Below, piece by piece: positions 49,736-62,444 of a stretch of DNA of 64,000 nt; positions within the stretch are counted from its first letter, which is position 1, and the number at the start of each line of letters is the position of its first letter. Both the position numbers and the translations under genes were made by a program. Below the pieces are notes generated by a model. The model saw only the letters and a list, made by a program, of their open reading frames with translations, searched no databases and was not told where the DNA came from. Origin of the DNA: Sceloporus undulatus (taxonomy: Eukaryota > Chordata > Lepidosauria > Squamata > Phrynosomatidae); the NCBI RefSeq assembly GCF_019175285.1, contig NC_056527.1:53243965-53307964 (forward strand), read 5' to 3'.

Positions 49736-51585
49736 TCATCAAAATGATCCCAAGGTCCAGAGGACCAAAATGCTCAAAAGCAGAGAACAGTACCAGACAA
49801 ATGGATTTATAATGTGCATATTGTCCTGGGAAATGCAATGACACATGATGGAGGCAAGGTCAGCCCAAGACATTTTGTTGACATTTAAGGACTCTTCCAA
49901 TTAGGGGAAATGTATTGGGAAGCTGTGATATTTGTTGCTGCAGTACTCTGGGTTTTTAAAACTATCCAAATGATGTTTCTGTTACCTGGGACTATTTTCT
50001 AGCAATTCCCAGCACCAGCTGAAACATTTTGTGTCCCTCACTAAAGTAGGTTTCCTTTTAATCCTGTCCCAGGAACAACAATTTTCCTTTCCTTCTCTTA
50101 ATTTTTTTTAAGTTACAATGTTATACATTAGTGGAAATAGCACTCTCATGCTATCACTATTGAATCTTTTTTAAAAATTAGAGAGAATAAAAATTGTCCT
50201 TTAAACCATAGGGCCATCTCAGCAAAACCAGCCACAGTTAATTAAAAAAAAAACTTTGGAATGCCTTTAGTACAGATCCAAGAAATCACTACATACAGCC
50301 CCCGAAAAGGATGGAACATGTAGAAGCAGAGAGGCAACAGTGACAACAATTGGCAAAATCACAAGAACTCTTTAGACCAGTTCTAGATTGAACTGCCAGC
50401 CCAGCTGGTGCTATATATGGGATGCAGACCATTTTTTGTTCACTCAGGTGAATTTATGGATTTAGGATTAGGACATCCCTGCATGCAGATCATATTCAAA
50501 TCCCTGCTTGGTCGTGAAGCATTTTGGGTGGCCTGCTTGGGTAAGTCATTTTTGCAGCATTCTCATGAGGATAAATGCAGTGCATCTGCTCTGTGGTTTG
50601 AAAAGCCCTGTGGTTTTAAAAAGCATCTGCAACATGATAGCATAGCAACTTTCTCTGGAAGAAGTGTACTTAGTATAATTTTACTAAATGGTTGATGGGC
50701 ATTTCTGAGTGATGATTATTCTAGCTTCTGGGTTTGTCTCTGCTTCAATGGCCCAGAACGGATGAGCCAAATGTGCCGTGCTGGTGCTGATTTTAGAGTT
50801 AGGGACCATGAACCAATGACACAGACCCTAACATGGGCACCACCATTTTTATGTAAGTGATGCACAGCATCCACACATCACTACACATCACTTATGTAAC
50901 AAGTGTGCCATTGGTGCACTCGTTACATCAGCCCAACGGCACCAAAAAAAAAACAAACCCAGTTTTTCCGGGTCCTTTTTACTTTGAATGGACGCCGTGC
51001 GGTCTGGTAACTGCAATGTTCCTTCGGAGAGAAAAAGGTCACTGGCACACTGCCCTTTTGGGGTGGTCTGTCCCGTGCCAAAATGCCCTTATGGATTTAG
51101 GATTGGGATAAAAGACAGAATTATGAGAACAGAATTAAATCACAGCAGACTGTTGTTGTTTTGTGAGGTGTTTCTCATGCTATGTATTCACTGCCCTTGT
51201 GAATACCTTTGTGACACCTTTGAGAAGAAACTAATTCCTTAATGGAACCATCAAAAATATTTTGCTGCTTGAGGCAAAGGACAAAATGGCACCTCTTACA
51301 TACTTCCTTGTATCCCCAATTCTACAAAAGCTCATCAGTCTGGCAGCTGAATATTATTTCAACACCAGCAACAGTATTATTTAGTGCATCTGAATGTAAT
51401 AGGTTGCTTATGAAATGTAGAGCAGGCCATGCAATACATATAGCTGAATCCATTTTCCGAGCCCCTTCAACATATGCCACCTCAGCCTGCTACTTTATTT
51501 TATCTAGTGTTAGAGTCTTCCCTCTTCCGTTAGGCAAGTTCTTAGCTTCTGATTAGACTTGTCCAATTTGAACTCCTTTGAACTG
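49736..51585. other. Gene-free stretch
   Basis: A more GC-rich segment at about 50,740-51,070 (atcactacacatcacttatg and surroundings) may be an old DNA element but no ends were found. No host exon recognised. Confidence 0.3.
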
Positions 51586-51589
51586 GATG

Positions 51590-51835
51590 TATCTTAGAAT
51601 CATAGACTTGGATGGGACCAAAAAGGCCATCCAATCCAACCCCCTGCCATGCAAGAAGACATAATCAAAGCACCTCTGACAGATGGCCATCCAGCCTCTG
51701 TTTAAAAACTTCCAAAGTAGAAGACTCCACCACACTCCAAGGCAGCATATTCCACTGCCCACTTACTGTGAGGATATTCTTCTCAATGTTTTGGTGGAAT
51801 CTCTTTTCCTCTTAATATTTTTGTGTACACCCTTT
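51590..51835 (-). mobile_element. CR1 LINE 3' end
   Basis: Reverse-oriented: cttagaatcatagacttgga, ccaaccccctgccatgcaag, gatggccatccagcctctgt, ttctcaatgttttggtggaa. Confidence 0.7.
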
Positions 51836-52740
51836 ATACGAATGTTTTCACTAGAGATCAGGGCAATGTGGAGATATAATAATGAGAAAATAAATAAATA
51901 ATCAATACAACATTTCTTTTCTTCCCTGCAGTAGAGTTCTGATCATACATTCTGTAAGAGCACACACACCCCTTACTTAATGTTAGCAACAGAAATTCTC
52001 TTTAGAGGGGTTCAGAGGGAGGTTGTTGCACAGGAAAGGACAGCCTGATGTTCTATATTTTGTTCTTTTTACATCTCGTTCTGCAGTTCTCATCACATGT
52101 TTTGTGAACAAGTGACCTCTTGTTCACGTAATACCATATTTAGAAAAGAAATAATCTTAAGAAGGCTTTCTCAGAAGCTCCCAAAGGCCTCTGCTAACTT
52201 CAGTTCCAGATTTAAAATCTATTATGTTTAAAAGCCACGGACACACCAAAACATCAAAACCCTGGCAGACTGCAGGCCAAAGAAAGATTGCAGCTCTATG
52301 CCAATTTACCTGAACATACAGGATTGCAGCATACATGTTCATGTGCTTAAACTCTGATCTATGTGGATCACGTTGAAAGAGGGAGAACAGTAAAAGGAGA
52401 ATGTGGGAAGTAAGTATTGAATTTCACACCATCTGTGGCTTAACCCCCTAAACTTTCCCCTCCCCAGGTGCAGTTCTCCCTAGGAAAGAAAAAATAAGAA
52501 GATAGCAGATGTGTGACAAGACAGGACAAAATCTCAAACACATAGTATTTATCTCTACTGGTCTGTTGTTGTTCCCAACCTCATAGAGGTGGGGAAGAAA
52601 TAAATTGTTGTTGTTGTTGTTAAATTCATTTCAACTAATCCTCAGGTATTATAGCTGTGGAGACTAAAGACAGAAGACCTTAGAGTCTTCCTATTATGAA
52701 AAGTTATTAATGAGCAACTTAAGTCCAATTGACTTCAATT
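51836..52740. other. Gene-free stretch, nothing recognised
   Basis: A short (GTT)n at 52,603-52,621 follows a SINE/LINE-like tail; otherwise unique-looking. Confidence 0.35.
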
Positions 52741-52744
52741 TAAG

Positions 52745-52950
52745 TGTAACAACTTAGTAAAGGCACCAGATTGCATCTGATCTTGGAAGCTAAGCATGAG
52801 CCATAGTTAGTACTTGGATGGGAGACCACCAACAAATACTTGGTACTGTATTTAATTTTTCAGAGGAAGGAAGTGGCAAAACCACGTCTAAGAATTGGGA
52901 ATATGCCAGGAAGTCAGAGACAGGTAGGCTTGCCACCTGAAATTACCATG
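52745..52950 (+). repeat. 5S rRNA-derived SINE
   Basis: The head (tctgatcttggaagctaagc, ttagtacttggatgggagac) matches the 5S rRNA internal promoter region; the body then runs gaggaaggaagtggcaaaac, as in other SINEs here. Not a functional 5S gene: only the middle of 5S is present. Confidence 0.8.
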
Positions 52951-53784
52951 TTGTATCTGACCCAGCCACTATTTTGCATATGGATGCAGAATCTTGGGTT
53001 CTACTAAAAATTACGATGGGTCCCACAAATTTGAATCTCTTCCTGCCTGTGCTAGAAGTCTTTCAGATGAATGTATTTGTGTGGATAGGACCACACAGTA
53101 CTGTATAACCAACTGAACCAAAGCTCTGAACAGCTTGGAATAAAATCTTGTTACTTGAAACTGATTGAAATTTTTCTTTTGAACTTCTGACTGGACTGAA
53201 ACTTCACACCTTTCAGCAGTACATCTTTGTTTAGTTTTGGGGTTGTTGGGGTTGTTTGTTTTTTTACCACCATGATAAAAATAACCAGTACACACCACAA
53301 ATAGTTCTCTGTCTCTCAGCAGTGAGTCAATTATAACATAATTTACCATTATGTATCTCAGCAAAAGCTTTAAAAGAGAATCAATGTGTATGCAATTTCA
53401 CCATTATCTTTGATCCGAACTGCTATCTGATTCATTTATACCTTATAATGGATCCTTGGTCCTAGTTATTTTAAAGTATTGCAGAGAGAGGAAATGCAGG
53501 ATTCCAAGAGAATTGCATCTTCAATGAAGAGAAATCAATACTAAAGTTCTCATGGTCTTTTGAAACTTTGTGATTCTTGCCAGACAGGTTCTTAAAATAT
53601 CAGAGTGATTTTTTTTTTTTTTGGCTTTGAAACAAGGGCTGGGAAGTGGGTATGTAACATGTTTTTCTCTTCTGAGGCACACATACACCAAATTATTCAT
53701 GTGTTTCGTCAGTCATATTCATAGGTGGGGCAGCTTCTTCAACATATCTCACTACATGCATCAAATTGTCTTTTCTGTCAAACA

Positions 53785-54145
53785 ACTACTGTATATACTT
53801 GACTATAAGCTGACTTCATGTATAAATCAAGGGCAAATTTTGGGGCCAAAATTATGGATTTTGCTATGATCCGTGAATAAGTCGAGGGTAAAACTTAGGG
53901 CATATAGCAAAGGATCTAAAGAATGAAGCAAAGTAAAACAATGTCAAAGAACTTTAAAAATTCAAGTAGACATAACTGTTTGTGCTTACTCTTAAAGCTG
54001 GATGGATAAGAGAGTAGAGGGGGTCAGTGCTTCCAGGACAGATTGTACTCTTGTTTTTCACCAGGGGAGGGTTCCTTCTTTTAAATAAAAGTTAAGATAC
54101 AGTATTTACATTGACCCGTGGATCAGTCGACTCAGTTTTTTGGGG
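53785..54145. mobile_element. Mariner/pogo-like MITE with divergent ends
   Basis: tactgtatatacttgactat at left and a copy-like tttacattgacccgtggatc, agtcgactcag at right; internal gtgaataagtcgagggtaaa. Ends not exactly fixed. Confidence 0.4.
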
Positions 54146-54605
54146 TCAGTGTTTTTGATCTACATTGGTAGACTTATACATGAAGCTATTGTAGATTGGG
54201 ATCTCTGTATTTAAAGCTCCTATACCAAAGGGTCTGAATCTCAAGGCTATGCAATTTGCTGCTGCAATAATATCAGTCACTAACACATGGCTGACTGAAA
54301 CTTTCAGGTCAGTCTTAGCCACATCAGAGAAATGGCTCCATTGCAGTTCAGCCTCCAGGAAGGTACTAGGTGGATAAATGAGAGCTCTGCTGTAATGTCT
54401 GAAGAAGGCAGTAAATGTTGGGTAAATGCTAATAAGGAATACAATCTGTATTTTCTGGTAACCACAAAGGTAATACATTTCCAGGTTCTGGAGTGGGAAA
54501 TATTTAATTATGCATCCCCTTTGGAAACACTTTCTTTTTTTCCTTTTGTTAAGCAGCAGATGAGGAAAGGAACACTTCATTGTTAACTGTGGTACAGTCT
54601 TACCT
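54146..54605. other. Unassigned open stretch
   Basis: A 144-codon open frame runs on the minus strand (54,580-54,146) and an 84-codon frame on plus. Neither resembles a protein I know, and no splice context was evident; probably chance or an old repeat. Confidence 0.3.
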
Positions 54606-54607
54606 AT

Positions 54608-54802
54608 TTTAGGCAGTGTGGTGTAGTGGTTTGAGCGTCAGACTAGAACTATGGGAGACCAGTGTTTGAATCCTTGCTAGGCCACAAAAACCCACTGAAT
54701 GACCTTGGTCATACACTCTCAGTCCCAGAAACCCCCATGATAGATTCGCCTTAGGGTTTCCATAAATTGGACATTTCTTGAAGGCACAGAACAGCAACAC
54801 AG
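54608..54802 (+). repeat. SauriaSINE with short middle
   Basis: Head cagtgtggtgtagtggtttg, agcgtcagactagaactatg, then tagattcgccttagggtttc and tail ttgaaggcacagaacagcaa. Confidence 0.82.
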
Positions 54803-55690
54803 AAAGTGCCCCCAAATTTTCTGTATGATCTGTTATCTATGTTAATGCAGAGGCTCTTTTATAAGCCAGTGACGGTGGATGGTTACATCTCTATTTGTTT
54901 TTGTATCTAGCTTTGGAGATGTGAATGACAGTAATCTTGCTCTTTTATCACATCCATGTTGACATTTCCAACATACGTAATTAGCTGGAACAAGACTCAA
55001 CTACTGGGAGAGGTTAAAATCTTAATTGTGTAGTATTGTGGTCCCACTCTAAGGGCAATTGCCATACCAAATCTGAAGCCAGCACACTGGCCTTGCATTC
55101 CTATGCTTCAGCAGCAAGAAAATCAGAAACACACTAGCTGAAAAAACATTTTGTGGGGAACATTTTGAATTTATTGGGGGGGGGGGGGGTGAAAAGAAAA
55201 ATTGGAGTGGAGTGCCCTTGAGTTTTGGGAGCTACATCTGCTTGTGACCTAGGGGTGTAGTTTCCCCTCCCCTGGCCTAGACCAAGTTGGCTGGGTTCAA
55301 GTTTGAGAAATTATTGGAGGCCACATTCTACTCTTAGACAGGACCTAAGTAAGATGGGATCAAATTCCAAAACATTTTATCTTGAAAGCTTTACTGCCAG
55401 CAACTAAACATAAAGAGATGTATTTCAATCTCGTGTGTGTGTGTACAAAATGTGGACTACCATTGGGAAGGGACTATAGCCACTGCGAAACCTCAAGGCC
55501 AGAGCAGGATGCCAAGAGGGCCAGGTTAGACTCTAGACCTTCAGGTTCCCTACACCTAGTCTCTATATTCTTACATTGCACATACCTGAATGAGGATCCT
55601 CACTATCCTTGTTGTAGGATGTTCAGTTTCAGAATTCACTTGCTGTGAAAGATAACATGTTAAATATTCAGGGGTAGATGTGTTGGCCAT
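54803..55690. other. Gene-free stretch
   Basis: Contains a G12 run near 55,176-55,188. No gene recognised. Confidence 0.35.
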
Positions 55691-55693
55691 TTA

Positions 55694-55820
55694 AACAAAT
55701 ACAAAAATCCATCAGTGATATACCTTTATTGGCCAATCAAAATGCACAATATACTTGTTGCAAGCTTTCAAAGCTCACATTATTTCTTCATTGGGTAAGA
55801 TGTTACAAACCAAACAGGAG
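55694..55820 (-). repeat. Penelope-like end fragment
   Basis: ttattggccaatcaaaatgc, acttgttgcaagctttcaaa; related to 26,392-26,602 and 37,500-37,650, with a decayed core. Confidence 0.4.
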
Positions 55821-55944
55821 AAAGAAAGAAAAACAACGTTAGTCAGATGCCTGCATGTTGTTTCAGTCCTTAGTAAAGATGTTATAGTGGGGAGGATAAT
55901 ACATGTGCATTCTTCTGACATCAGTGACCCTTTGCCTTGGCTTC

Positions 55945-55948
<4 letters not shown>

Positions 55949-55994
<46 letters not shown>
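55949..55994. repeat. (AC)23 microsatellite
   Basis: Uninterrupted 46-bp AC run. Confidence 0.97.
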
Positions 55995-55996
<2 letters not shown>

Positions 55997-56730
55997 CTCC
56001 AGTGAATGGCAGTCCTTCCTTTTAACTTTGCCAGCGCATGATGAGGCCCTACCCTCCAACTAAAAGTTTATGGTAAATACGGTTGCCATTTTTTGCAACT
56101 TGTATTCTTACCATTTCCCACTATGGTCATTAACACTGCTATCAGAAGAAAGAATGTGAGCATCTGTCCTGTAAAACAAGACGTTGAAGAGTAAGGTACT
56201 GTAGGGTTAATTATAAAGGCTTACATTTACAGAAAGTCAAACCTCCTGCATTTTATGATTGCTTTGGTCAGCCAATCTCATAAGTGAAGCATAATCATAT
56301 AAAGTAATGATTCCTTGAAACTGCTAGGAGCTCTGGCAGCAACAGCAGCCTAATAATAATCCTAATTGTGATCTTTATTAGGGATCTGGGGAAAAGATAA
56401 AACAGGAGATTGAGTTAAAGTGACAAATAATCAGGCATCTTATCCATTTATGGAAAGATTTTCAAGGATGGAACACTCATCTGAATCCACTGTATAAGAA
56501 ACTCTTAATAATGTTTATGATGCTGCTGCTCTTAATTAAGGCAATTAGAATGTAAGATGTTTAGAAGACTCCTTTCAAGAAAACATGGAGCAGAACTCAC
56601 TAAAACACTCTCTTCTTCCTTGATTAGGAAAAGAGGAATCTACAGCCTTTCCCAACCTGCTACCCTCAAAATATAATGGACTGTAAATGTTGTATCAGTT
56701 GTATCACAGAATGTCTATTCTTTACGACCT
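55995..56730. other. Gene-free stretch
   Basis: No recognised element or coding signal. Confidence 0.35.
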
Positions 56731-56960
56731 AGTTGTTGTTGTTGTTGTTGTTGTGTGCCTTCAAGTCATTTCCAACTTATGAAGACCCTAAGGCAAACCT
56801 ATCACAGGATTTTCTTGGCAAGTTTATTCAGAGGGGATTTGCAATTGGCATCCTCTAGGCTGAGAGTGTGTGACTTGCCCAGTGGGTTTCATGGCTGAGT
56901 GGGGATTCAAACTCTGGTCTCCAGAGTCATAGACCAATGCTGAAACCACAACAATACATT
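56731..56960 (-). repeat. SauriaSINE, nearly full length
   Basis: (GTT)n tail, gtgccttcaagtcatttcca, ttatgaagaccctaaggcaa, gtgtgtgacttgcccagtgg, ggggattcaaactctggtct. Confidence 0.85.
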
Positions 56961-57029
56961 TATTATGTATTAATTATTAATTACACCAACCTCCCACCTT
57001 TCCTCCAATGAAAAGGTGGCTTTACTATC

Positions 57030-57380
57030 ACAAAAATATTTTCTTTTCATATTGTTTTATTTGTTTTAGTAATTAAAACATGACAAAGAAAAAAACCACA
57101 CATTTGTACAGCATTCCATTACAATACTTGAAATAAAGACAACATAAAACATAAACTTACATCTACACATTCATTATACATTCATTGTAGATTCATTACT
57201 TCCTTGTTACCAACTTTTAAGAAGTTTTTCATTATCCATAATTTTTTTAAATGAAGGCTATCTCTAAATGAAATTGTCTTACTTTCCTGTCTTTTTCAAA
57301 GCATTACTTTCGCCAGTACTGTATCTATATATGCATGTCTTTCGATATCTAATTTGAAGTACATTTTACATTTGTTTCTA
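57030..57380 (-). repeat. AT-rich LINE-like 3' tail, possibly L1
   Basis: Reverse-oriented: T-rich start, caaagaaaaaaaccacacat, then AT-rich sequence like that at 32,590. Weak assignment. Confidence 0.25.
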
Positions 57381-57384
57381 TCCT

Positions 57385-57510
57385 GTTCTTATTCTGTTGT
57401 CACAAGAATCTTTTGAGGTAGGCCAGGCTCAAAAGGTCATCCAGTGATTGTCAAGGCTCAGTGAGGACCAAAACTTGGATCTTCCAACTCCAGTCCAATA
57501 GTCTAAAGTC
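57385..57510 (-). repeat. MIR-like SINE fragment
   Basis: cttttgaggtaggccaggct and cttccaactccagtccaata fit a reverse MIR-type SINE. Confidence 0.45.
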
Positions 57511-58525
57511 AGGGTTACTCAAACAGGGTTCTCTGGAACCCTTTGGTTTCCTTGAGGTCACTAGGGGATCCACAGGAAATGGTGACTTAAAAAAAGCTTG
57601 AGCTCTATAATAATTTTATGCAGTGGCTCTCTATAATTTTTATACAGTAATTCCCTGAAACCTGAACATTATTATTTCAAGAGCTCCTCCAGGGTGAAAA
57701 GGCTGAGAAATAACCCCCACATCCATGCTGGCTTTCACCTAACAATGCTGTAACAGTTCTACGAATTTACATATTCCTCCAGTCAAAATGATGGGAGAAG
57801 GGAAACTGATCTTGCCAGGAAAGGAGAGGAGAGGAAAGGAAAGTTGTTCAGAAGAAAATGTTACTGAATGGATGCTACAGGAGAGCCTAGGAAAAAAGCA
57901 TAGGGAGCCTACATGGGTGCTTCCCCCCTCACCTAAAATTTAATTGGGAGAAGGAAGCTGCTCAGGCATCCTTAGTAGTTTTGTTTTTGTAGAATCAGAG
58001 TGACACCTAATGGGTATAAAGTCTCATTACATTGCACATTGTACATTGGTTTTCATCTAACCCTTGGACTGTGTGACATCTGTGGTATTTGTAAACAGGG
58101 CTGCAAATGTTCTGTGAACAAGAAAATGGAATTACACAGGAAAAAAATGGCTTCCCTCACAAAGGTAGCTTTTTAAATTCCACACAATGCGAGGAACAGT
58201 GCATTGTCATATCCTGTGACTTCCTGGGGATATCTGTAGCCCCATTTTCAATGTACAAATCAGGAGTCATGTTTTCTAGATGCTGGGACAACTTGTTGTT
58301 GTGTATCTTCAAATAATTTTCAATTTATGGTGACCCTAACTCCTTTTCAAATATTCCCCTAACACCTCTCTCACAACTAAATTCCAACTATATTTCAAAT
58401 TGTGTTAGCTGTGTGCAATTCAGGGTGTAGGAAAACAGAAGGGAAAGTATTAAGCTATTTTCAATATTCTCTGCTCCAAATTCTATCTTCAAAGCAGAGG
58501 CATTGCTTGGACTAGTCTCCTGGGC
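57511..58525. other. Gene-free stretch
   Basis: A short SauriaSINE tail lies at 58,293-58,340 (ttgttgtgtatcttcaaata). Otherwise nothing recognised. Confidence 0.35.
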
Positions 58526-58731
58526 TGCATCCACACTGCAGAAATAAGCCACTCTGAGACCTCTTTAACTGCCCTGGCTCATCTGGGAATTGTAGTTTGT
58601 TGTGGCACCAGAGCTCTCTGGCAGAGAAAGCTAAATACCTCACAAATCTATAATTCCCAAAATTCCATAGCACTTAGCCATGACAGTTAAAGTTGTGTCA
58701 ACCTGGATTATTTCTGCAGTGTGGATGCAAC
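58526..58731. repeat. Palindromic MITE, family B
   Basis: Best-kept copy: gctgcatccacactgcagaa and ttctgcagtgtggatgcaac face each other, with attgtagtttgttgtggcac inside. Confidence 0.88.
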
Positions 58732-58734
58732 TAG

Positions 58735-60203
58735 TGCACAAGGATAAAGAAGACTATTATAACAATCAACGGAAAGAAATAGAAGGAAAAATTAGAAATC
58801 TCTTCAGCAAGATAAGGGAAATTAAAGGGAAGTTCAAACAAAAAGTTGAAATGCTATATGACAAGAACAGGAACACACTACAGGACCAAGAAGATATAAA
58901 AAACGCTGGATGCAGTACACAGAAGAGATTATATAAAAGAGATTAAAATGTGAAAGACACATGAAATGAAGAATCATACGAAGATGAACCTCAAATTCTA
59001 GTAAGTGAAATGGAAGTAGTATTAAGAGAAACTGGGGAAAATAACAGATGATATACCAACTGAACTACTGCAATCCACACACACAGAATCAACTCCAGTG
59101 TTAACTAAAATACCAGCTAACAGATTGGAAATGCTCAATATACATCCCCACCCACAAAAAAGGGGACACAAGAGACTGTATCAACTATAGCACTGATCTC
59201 CCACGCGAGTAAAAATACTGCAACACAGACTCCAACCATATGGAGAGAGAAATCCCAGACATACAAGTAGGGTTCAGGAAAGTAAGAGTTACTAGGAACC
59301 ACATTGCAAACATAGGATGACTAATGGAGTGCACCAAGGATCTCCAAAAGAAAATCAATAAGTGCTTTATAGACTATAGCAAAGTCTTTGGCTGCATCAA
59401 TCATGAAAAGCTATAGAATGCTCTCTGCTAAGAAATCTATACTCAAGACAACAATCCACTGTCAAAACAGAATATGGAGAAATGGAATGGTTCCCAATAG
59501 GCAAAAGAGTCAGGTAAGGTTGCATATTTTCACTATACTTGTTCAGCTTGTATGCAGAAAATATCCTACGAAGAGCAGGGCTAGACTTAAAGAAGAAGAT
59601 AGGAGGAAGGAACATCAGCAATCTAAATCTAGATATGCGGATGACACAATATTAATAGCGGAAAGCATCACAGACTTGGAACAATTCCTGAGGAGGGTCA
59701 AGGAAGAAAGTGCAAAGTCAGGCTTGCTGCTGAATGTAAAGAAAACAAAAATAATGACCATGGAGGACCTACATAAATTCGAATTAGACAATGAGGAAAT
59801 TAAAATAGTTAAAGATTTTCTGTACCTTGGACTGAACATTGATCAGAACAGAGACTGCAGTCAAGAAATAGGAAGACTAGGAATGAGAAGAGCAGTCATG
59901 AAAGAGCTAGAGATGATCCTAATGGTTAAAGATATACAACCAAGCACTAAAGTCAGAACTGTCCAAGCCATAGTATCCCCAATCACTATGCATGGATGTG
60001 AGAGCTGAACTGTGAAAAAAACAGATAAAAAGAAAATAAATTCATTTGAGTTGTGGTGTTGGAGAACAATGCTGAGGCCGTGGACAGACAAAAAGATAAA
60101 CAAATGGGTCCTTGAGTGAATCAGGCCAGAAATAACCCTGGCGGCCAAGATGATTAAATTGAGGCTGTCATACTTTGGTCACATCATGAGAAGGCACAAC
60201 TTA
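58735..60203 (+). mobile_element. RTE/BovB-like LINE fragment (reverse transcriptase)
   Basis: Forward strand holds the reverse-transcriptase region in order: a FIDYSK block near 59,372, a RYADDTILIAES catalytic box at 59,629-59,666, KSGLLLNVKKTKIMT, FLYLGLNIDQNRDCSQEI, AVMKELEMIL, ITMHGCES at 60,003, and a FGHIMRRHNLLEK-type end at about 60,203. Its endonuclease part and 3' end are absent; several frame breaks. This is the longest LINE piece in the window. Confidence 0.75.
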
Positions 60204-60440
60204 TTGGAAAAAACAATACTTAAATTATGGCATAAAGATTTAAATATATTTATTTGGCAAGGAAAGAAACCAAAGGTTAAATTTAAAATCTTAGAAGACT
60301 GAAAAGAAAGAGGAGGTTTAGGAGTACCAAATTTGAAGCTATGCTATGAAGCATGTTGCCTTGGTTAAAAGATAGGGTGTCTCTGGAAAATAGCGGACTG
60401 TTAGAAGTAGAGGGAGAAGGATTGTATTTTGGTTGGCACT
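60204..60440 (+). mobile_element. L1 ORF2 C-terminal fragment
   Basis: Forward reading gives LWHKDLNIFIWQGKKPKVKF, ERGGLGVPNLKLCYEACC and LENSGLLELEGEGLYFGWH-type text, characteristic of the L1 ORF2 C-terminal part. It abuts the BovB fragment without spacer and has an internal stop and at least one frame break. Confidence 0.65.
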
Positions 60441-61820
60441 GTTAGGGGCAAAACAGGCCACCTCTTCCAAAGGCAGATTGGGGCCGGGGCAACCGCATGC
60501 TGCGGCCCCAATCCACCTTGAAGCCAGCCATCCTTTTAGGTTCTCCATCTCACTGCCCAAACCTCTTGCCAGGGTTGGAGTCTGCAGTGGAGTGCATTTG
60601 GTCAACGACAGAGGGATCTCCCTCCTCCACTTGCGCCTCAGTTCTCTGGTCTTTTACCCTCTGGCTAAAGTAAAATATTCTCCAGACATGCCTGGGCCTT
60701 CTTCTTTAATGCTGGAGTTGGACTTATTTGTCTCACAGCACAGCTTCTTGAACTGTCACTCCCTGCCTGGCTTTTTTCAGCAGAAAAGGTTAGAAAGATG
60801 AAAGGACAGAGCAAAGGCTAAAGAACATGATTGTTTTTGTAGGCAGTTGCCAAGGAGGAGAAAACAGACCATAAATATATTAAAATAAATAATGTATTTA
60901 AGACAAAGTAAAGGAATAAGCAAAAAAAAAAAAAAAAAAAAAAGGGGGGGGGGGAGACTGAGGGACGGTGGGTTTTCTCTCTCTGGTAGTGGCTCCCTTC
61001 AGGTCTGTTTCCTGCCTATTTGAGCAATGAAAGGGAATCAACCCATGATAGGATGTTTTCACCTCCATCACTGAAAAATTATCTTTACAGATAGGATTTG
61101 CTATGATCTTTCCTACATAAACTAAGGGTCAGAGCGCTCTTATCTTAAGAGTCCCCTGTTACCTTCGTACAACTCACAGAAAATGAGTTAGGTTCAAGAA
61201 CAAGAAAGTCCACTTGCATTCAGGCTGAAAAGATCTTTTCATTTATTAAGACCAGGATACCCAGAATATTAATCAGCTGATCAGTGACACAGCAGAAGAA
61301 ATGGTGTGTTATTTGGAATCAAATGGACAAAAATGGGAGAAGAGAAAAGAGGCCTGATGAACATCCTGGGGGTATAAGTAGAGGGTGAAGACAGAAGGCA
61401 CTGCCTTAGACCGGCCCTTCAGGGCCATAAGGCTTCAACAAAGAAGGATCAGAGCTCCTCTTGAGACTTGTACAGTTGATGCACCCAGAACCACAAGGCT
61501 ATTCTCTACTAATTGAGCCATGTGGGAAGAGGAAGTCTATGAAATGCCTGATCCTGTACTATTTATGGATTTATAGGCCAGATCAACCAGGACTTTGAAC
61601 TGTGCCCAGAACAGAAGCCTAGAATTTGAGTTATATGTAGTGATGTAGTGGAAGAAAGACTCAAAATATTGAAACACCAAGACTTTTTGAATAGTGAAGA
61701 CAATGAGGTCATTTGTCATACTCTCCTCATGCTTGTTCCCTATGTGTTGATATATATACACATACACACTTTGGGCAGATTAATCTTGAGCTTATAGTTA
61801 AAACAAAGGATGGGTTCCAC
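60441..61820. other. Gene-free stretch
   Basis: A GC-rich patch at 60,440-60,560 (gattggggccggggcaac / gcggccccaatcc, facing) and a A22-G11 tract at 60,922-60,954. No gene recognised. Confidence 0.35.
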
Positions 61821-62060
61821 ACTCCTGAACCCTAGCATATAATGGCAGCGCCATCATGGTGGCCTCCTGTCCACATGGAGCCACCATGATTACGCACACG
61901 CTGCCCAGAGTCCGTACGTCACTGGCAGAAAGTAGCATCATGGTGGTGCCCTTTCCCCTTTACAGCTCTGCCATGATGCCACTTTTTCTGCATGTGCATC
62001 ATTGTTGCGCCATTTGGTTGCTGCAGCAACGATGTAGCGCAAAGAGGGATGGTGTTTCGC
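61821..62060. repeat. GC-rich segment with inverted motifs
   Basis: Several facing copies of catcatggtgg / ccaccatgat and catgatgcca suggest a nonautonomous DNA element; ends not found. Confidence 0.3.
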
Positions 62061-62258
62061 CATCCATCTGTCGAGGGCCATAGTCCATAGAACAGCCTGC
62101 AATTTTTACTTTCCTGTAAGGCCTGGCAGGGTATTATAATAAGCTTCAAACCGTGCTACTACACCACTGATGATATGATCAGTGAAGCAAACTTCAGAAA
62201 TAAGCATGGTTAAACACAGCAAGACTTTGGAAAGACATCTCTGCAGAACACATTTGTT

Positions 62259-62370
62259 GTTGTTACGAGCCTTAAATTTGGATTGGATTTTCTTAGTAAG
62301 ATTTATTCAGAGGTTTGCTACTGCATTCCTCTAAGACAGAGAAAGTGACTTGCCCAAGAAACAGATTACA
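62259..62370 (-). repeat. SauriaSINE tail and middle fragment
   Basis: ttgttgttgttacgagcctt, ttttcttagtaagatttatt, aaagtgacttgcccaagaaa. The head is missing. Confidence 0.55.
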
Positions 62371-62444
62371 ACAGTCAAATTAGGATGTCTGTTCAAGGCT
62401 TGTATAAGGTAGGTAGTCCAACAGTCCAGATGGGTGAATTTAAT

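Noticed and set aside
52745-52830. Functional 5S rRNA gene
   Set aside because: Only the central promoter region of 5S is present, followed by a SINE body.
54146-54580. 144-codon minus-strand open frame
   Set aside because: No recognisable domain, no conserved-looking splice context and an AT-rich composition; kept only as an unassigned stretch.
59388-60008. 206-codon plus-strand open frame as a host gene
   Set aside because: It is the reverse-transcriptase part of a BovB-like LINE and continues out of frame on both sides.
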